Under the pieces are notes generated by a model. That model was not told the DNA's origin. It saw only the letters and a program-made list of their open reading frames with translations, and made no database searches. A DNA stretch of 25,243 bases from JANLTP01 sp031363055 (GTDB lineage: Bacteria > Pseudomonadota > Gammaproteobacteria > Burkholderiales > Burkholderiaceae_E). Each line of letters opens with the position of its first letter. The stretch's first letter is position 1. This document shows, one piece after another, positions 23,182-25,243 of the stretch. Made by a program: the position numbers and the translations under genes. The stretch spans positions 1 to 25,243 of the forward strand of contig JANLTP010000005.1 of NCBI GenBank assembly GCA_031363055.1, in the 5' to 3' direction.

Positions 23182-23223
23182 CATCTGACGATAACCCTCT
23201 GACAATAACCCTCTGACCGGAAC
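23182..23223. repeat. 14-bp tandem repeat (three units) upstream of the HExxH protein gene
   Basis: Three consecutive units, CATCTGACGATAAC, CCTCTGACAATAAC and CCTCTGACCGGAAC, occupy the last part of the divergent msrA/HExxH intergenic region, ending 22 bp before the TTG start. The preceding 14 bases (23168-23181, ending CGGTAAC) may be a more decayed fourth unit. Confidence 0.85.
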
Positions 23224-23245
23224 ACCTCCCCCGGAGTATCGCCAC

Positions 23246-23914
23246 TTGATCTGGCTTCTGTTTTCAGGCTTCTTTTGTTGGCTTGCGCTGCGCGAAGTCT
23301 ATCGACGCTGGATTGTGCACGATGGCTACGATGCCCCCGATACCAGCCCGATTTCGAAAACCTACTTCGCAATCATGGCGACGTTCGCGATCCTGTTCGC
23401 CTACAAACCGTTGCACACGTGGCATTTCGAGCGATTTCTGTCGCAACAGGCGCGCACGCTGTCGGAGTCGAAACACGCCAAGGTCCATTGCAATACGGTG
23501 TTCGATACCTTCTTTGATTCCAACTCGCTGGCGGCGGGCCATGCCTCGCCCGCAACCGGCAAAATTGTCTTTCAATACCCTTGGTGCAAGCGTTTGATGA
23601 GGCATCTGAGCCAGCCTTCCCGAGCCAGCGATCACGGTATTTTCAGCGTGCAGATGTTCGTTCACGAAGCGATGCATATTCGCGGCGAAATGAACGAAGC
23701 ACAGACCGAGTGTCAGGCCATTCAAAGACATTATCGAGGCGCGAGAATGCTCGGTATCCCGGACCCTCTGGCCCGGGAAAGTGCGCGCGCCTATTATCAC
23801 GGCAACTATAAACAGCGCGCGGGCTTCGACGGCTTGGGTGGCCAGTATTATTCCGAGCACTGCGCACCGGGCCGCGCCCTCGATGAACGTCTGGCTGACT
23901 CAGTCTGGAATTAG
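23246..23914 (+). CDS. Unrecognised membrane-anchored protein with HExxH motif (putative metallopeptidase)
   Basis: 222 residues from a TTG start at 23246, supported by GGAG 9 bp upstream. I do not recognise a named family. Residues 2-16 (IWLLFSGFFCWLALR) and about 40-54 (TYFAIMATFAILFAY) are hydrophobic, probably two membrane helices with a basic loop between them, which would place the C-terminal domain in the periplasm. That domain contains MFVHEAMHIRGEMNEAQTEC, with HEAMH at 140-144 followed by acidic residues, as in zinc peptidases of the gluzincin type. Four cysteines outside the first helix could form disulfides. The substrate and activity are unknown. It reads convergently towards the Bug receptor gene across a hairpin-rich tandem repeat. 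Confidence 0.75.
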   Translation: MIWLLFSGFFCWLALREVYRRWIVHDGYDAPDTSPISKTYFAIMATFAILFAYKPLHTWHFERFLSQQARTLSESKHAKVHCNTVFDTFFDSNSLAAGHASPATGKIVFQYPWCKRLMRHLSQPSRASDHGIFSVQMFVHEAMHIRGEMNEAQTECQAIQRHYRGARMLGIPDPLARESARAYYHGNYKQRAGFDGLGGQYYSEHCAPGRALDERLADSVWN

Positions 23915-23922
23915 CGTCCTGG

Positions 23923-24079
23923 CTCTCAAGCAAATGTGGCTCTGCCACTTTGCTTGAACCCCCCGGGGGGTGGGTTGGGCGCAGCCCAGCCCTGGGGGCG
24001 CTCTCAAGCAAATGTGGCTCTGCCACTTTGCTTGAACCCCCTCGGGGGGTGGGTTGGGCGCAGCCCAGCCCTGGGGGCG
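23923..24079. repeat. Two tandem ~78-bp hairpin-rich repeats between convergent genes
   Basis: Copy 1 is 23923-24000 (78 bp) and copy 2 is 24001-24079 (79 bp). They are nearly identical, differing only where CCCCCCGGGGGG becomes CCCCCTCGGGGGG. Each unit holds three elements: hairpin A, CAAGCAAA(T)GTGGC-TCT-GCCACTTTGCTTG, a 13-bp stem with one bulged T (23927-23956); a C/G palindrome (23959-23970); and hairpin B, GGGTTGGGC-GCA-GCCCAGCCC (23972-23992). The array fills nearly the whole gap between two converging genes, ending 4 bp from the Bug receptor stop. It could act as a bidirectional transcription block or belong to a dispersed intergenic repeat family. Confidence 0.93.
23927..23956. terminator. 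Hairpin A, possible bidirectional terminator (copy 1)
   Basis: A 13-bp stem with a single bulged T and a TCT loop begins 13 bp after the stop of the HExxH gene. The same hairpin recurs in copy 2 near 24005-24034. There is no U-run, so this is not a textbook intrinsic terminator; the G-rich tract and second hairpin that follow might pause polymerase. The function is inferred from position only. Confidence 0.35.
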
Positions 24080-24082
24080 CTC

Positions 24083-25078
24083 CTAATCCAACGGTTTGAT
24101 ATCCAGTTCGCGGGCCAGCTTCTGCCATTGCGCGAAGTCGCCCTCGACCTTGCGTTTCATCAGTTCAGGTTCGGGCGAGGCGACCTCCAGGGCCATGGTT
24201 GCCAGTCGCTCGCGAACCTCGGGCTGCTTGAGCACTTGCGCAATCGCGTCGGCCAGGCGATCAACAATTGGTTTTGGCATATTGGCAGGGCCGAGCACTC
24301 CAAACCATTGCTCGTAGTCCATGCCGGCAACGCCGACCTCGTTGAACGTCGGCACATCAGGAAACTCGGCGTTGCGTTTATTGCCGGTCACGGCCAGCGC
24401 GCGCAGCCGGCCGGCCCGCACCTGCACACCGGCGCTCGCCATCGACAGCATGGACACGTTCACTTGCCCGGCCATCAAATCCTGCATCGCCGGTGCTGCA
24501 CCCTTGTACGGAATGATGTTGAACTGCAATCCGGAGCGCGCGCGCAACAGATCGACCACGATGCTGCCGGTACCAGCGATCGCCATGGTCATCTTGTTGG
24601 GGTTGGCACGCGCATAGGCAAAGGTCTCAGGTGCGGTTTTCGGCTCGAACGCCAGACTTGCGAACAGGAACAGCGGCGAGCGCGCAATCAGTGACACGGG
24701 CGTAAAGTCCTTGACCGCGTCGTAGGGCATCTTGCGGGTATAGACCGGCGTAGTGGTGTGATAGACATCCACCAACACCAGCGAATAGCCGTCAGCCGGC
24801 GACTTGGCGACGGCATCGGTGCCGATCATGCCACCGGCGCCGGCCTTGTTCTCAACCACCACCGATTGCTTGAGAATCGGCGCCAATCGATCAGCCAGCA
24901 TGCGGCCCATGTTATCCGAGCTGCCGCCGACCGGAAACGGCACGACCAGGCGGATCGGCCTGACCGGGTATTCGTCAGCGCGCGCGGTCTGGCCGAACGA
25001 CCATGCGATCGCCAGACCAAGCCCGGCCGCCAGTGTTGGTGCAACCCGACGCAGTTGTCGATACCGGCGCCGACTCAA
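24083..25078 (-). CDS. Bug/TctC family tripartite tricarboxylate transporter receptor
   Basis: Periplasmic solute-binding protein of 331 residues, normal for the family. I start it at TTG 25078, which overlaps the thiolase stop as TTGA; the open frame continues 22 codons upstream but only as an antiframe of the thiolase. The chosen start gives MSRRRYRQLRR, a hydrophobic core and cleavage at ARA before DEYPVRPIRLVVPFPVGG, the signature opening of Bug receptors. Also visible are ENKAGAGGMIGTDAVAKSPADGY, IAGTGSIVVDLLRARSG, PYKGAAPAMQDLMAGQV, and RLRALAVTGNKR. These receptors bind carboxylates, but no TctA/TctB membrane partners are nearby, as is common for orphan Bug proteins. Coupled to the thiolase gene, so its ligand may be the acid that pathway degrades. 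Confidence 0.93.
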   Translation of the reverse strand: MSRRRYRQLRRVAPTLAAGLGLAIAWSFGQTARADEYPVRPIRLVVPFPVGGSSDNMGRMLADRLAPILKQSVVVENKAGAGGMIGTDAVAKSPADGYSLVLVDVYHTTTPVYTRKMPYDAVKDFTPVSLIARSPLFLFASLAFEPKTAPETFAYARANPNKMTMAIAGTGSIVVDLLRARSGLQFNIIPYKGAAPAMQDLMAGQVNVSMLSMASAGVQVRAGRLRALAVTGNKRNAEFPDVPTFNEVGVAGMDYEQWFGVLGPANMPKPIVDRLADAIAQVLKQPEVRERLATMALEVASPEPELMKRKVEGDFAQWQKLARELDIKPLD

Positions 25079-25243
25079 CTGTAGATCTCGAACAAGCCGG
25101 CGCCACCCTGCCCGCCACCGATACACATGGTCACCACGCCCCACTTCGCTTTGCGGCGACGACCTTCGAGCAGGATATGGCCAGACAAGCGCGCACCGGT
25201 CATGCCAAACGGATGACCGATGGCAATCGAGCCGCCATTGACG
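25075..25243 (-). CDS. Thiolase / acetyl-CoA acetyltransferase (partial, C-terminus)
   Basis: Only the last 55 codons plus stop are present; the gene enters from the right edge. The peptide contains NGGSIAIGHPFGMTGARL, with the catalytic His of the GHP motif, and VVTMCIGGGQGGAGLFEIYS, with the second active-site Cys of the CxGGGxG motif. These are the C-terminal hallmarks of thiolase-fold acetyl-CoA acyltransferases, which cleave 3-ketoacyl-CoA. Its TGA overlaps the TTG start of the Bug receptor gene, indicating a common transcript. Confidence 0.92.
   Translation of the reverse strand, partial: VNGGSIAIGHPFGMTGARLSGHILLEGRRRKAKWGVVTMCIGGGQGGAGLFEIYS

Overview
The window is GC-rich, densely coded proteobacterial chromosome. 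A Bug/TctC-type solute receptor, a ChrA chromate transporter, a PaiB-like FMN protein and a Liu/Atu-type acyl-CoA carboxylase cluster together suggest a metabolically versatile beta- or gammaproteobacterium that degrades organic acids, lipids or terpenoid/steroid-like compounds. No rRNA, tRNA, CRISPR array, transposase, integrase or phage gene was seen.

Layout. (1) 1-1226, minus strand: the start of a DppC-like permease, a complete DppB-like permease and a 21-codon leader ORF. (2) 1468-3187, plus: an HMG-CoA-lyase-like enzyme and a glutathione S-transferase. (3) 3439-12520, plus: a compact seven-gene operon encoding carboxyltransferase, biotin carboxylase/BCCP, a LiuC-like crotonase and four acyl-CoA dehydrogenase (ACAD) subunits arranged as two alpha/beta pairs. 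Junctions are overlaps or gaps of a few bases, except one 74-bp gap that is almost entirely 14-bp tandem repeats. (4) 12654-14915, plus: an ACAD10/11-like dehydrogenase with a histone-H1-like lysine/alanine tail, then an SDR oxidoreductase. (5) 14921-16315, minus: ChrA. (6) 16499-20919, plus: a crotonase lacking both usual glutamates, an ABC peptide/opine-type binding protein, an MBL-fold hydrolase and a PaiB-like protein. (7) 20948-23027, minus: msrA and selO. (8) 23246-23914, plus: an unrecognised membrane-anchored HExxH protein. (9) 23923-24079: two tandem ~78-bp hairpin-rich repeats between convergent genes. (10) 24083-25243, minus: a Bug receptor whose start overlaps the stop of a thiolase that runs off the window.

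How the genes fit together. Regions 2-4 resemble an incomplete, rearranged leucine/isovalerate (Liu) or acyclic terpene (Atu) pathway: dehydrogenation, biotin-dependent carboxylation, hydration, then lyase cleavage. The usual single isovaleryl/citronellyl-CoA dehydrogenase is replaced by two heteromeric-type ACAD pairs, as known from steroid side-chain degradation. I infer a pathway for a branched or cyclic acyl-CoA; the substrate cannot be read from sequence. Uptake genes (DppBC-like, SBP, Bug) and acyl-CoA genes (ECH, thiolase) flank it.

The least conventional signals are non-coding or at gene ends: 14-bp-period tandem repeats at three gene starts or junctions, a 22-bp duplication that places promoter-like hexamers behind a stop codon, and the hairpin-rich double repeat.
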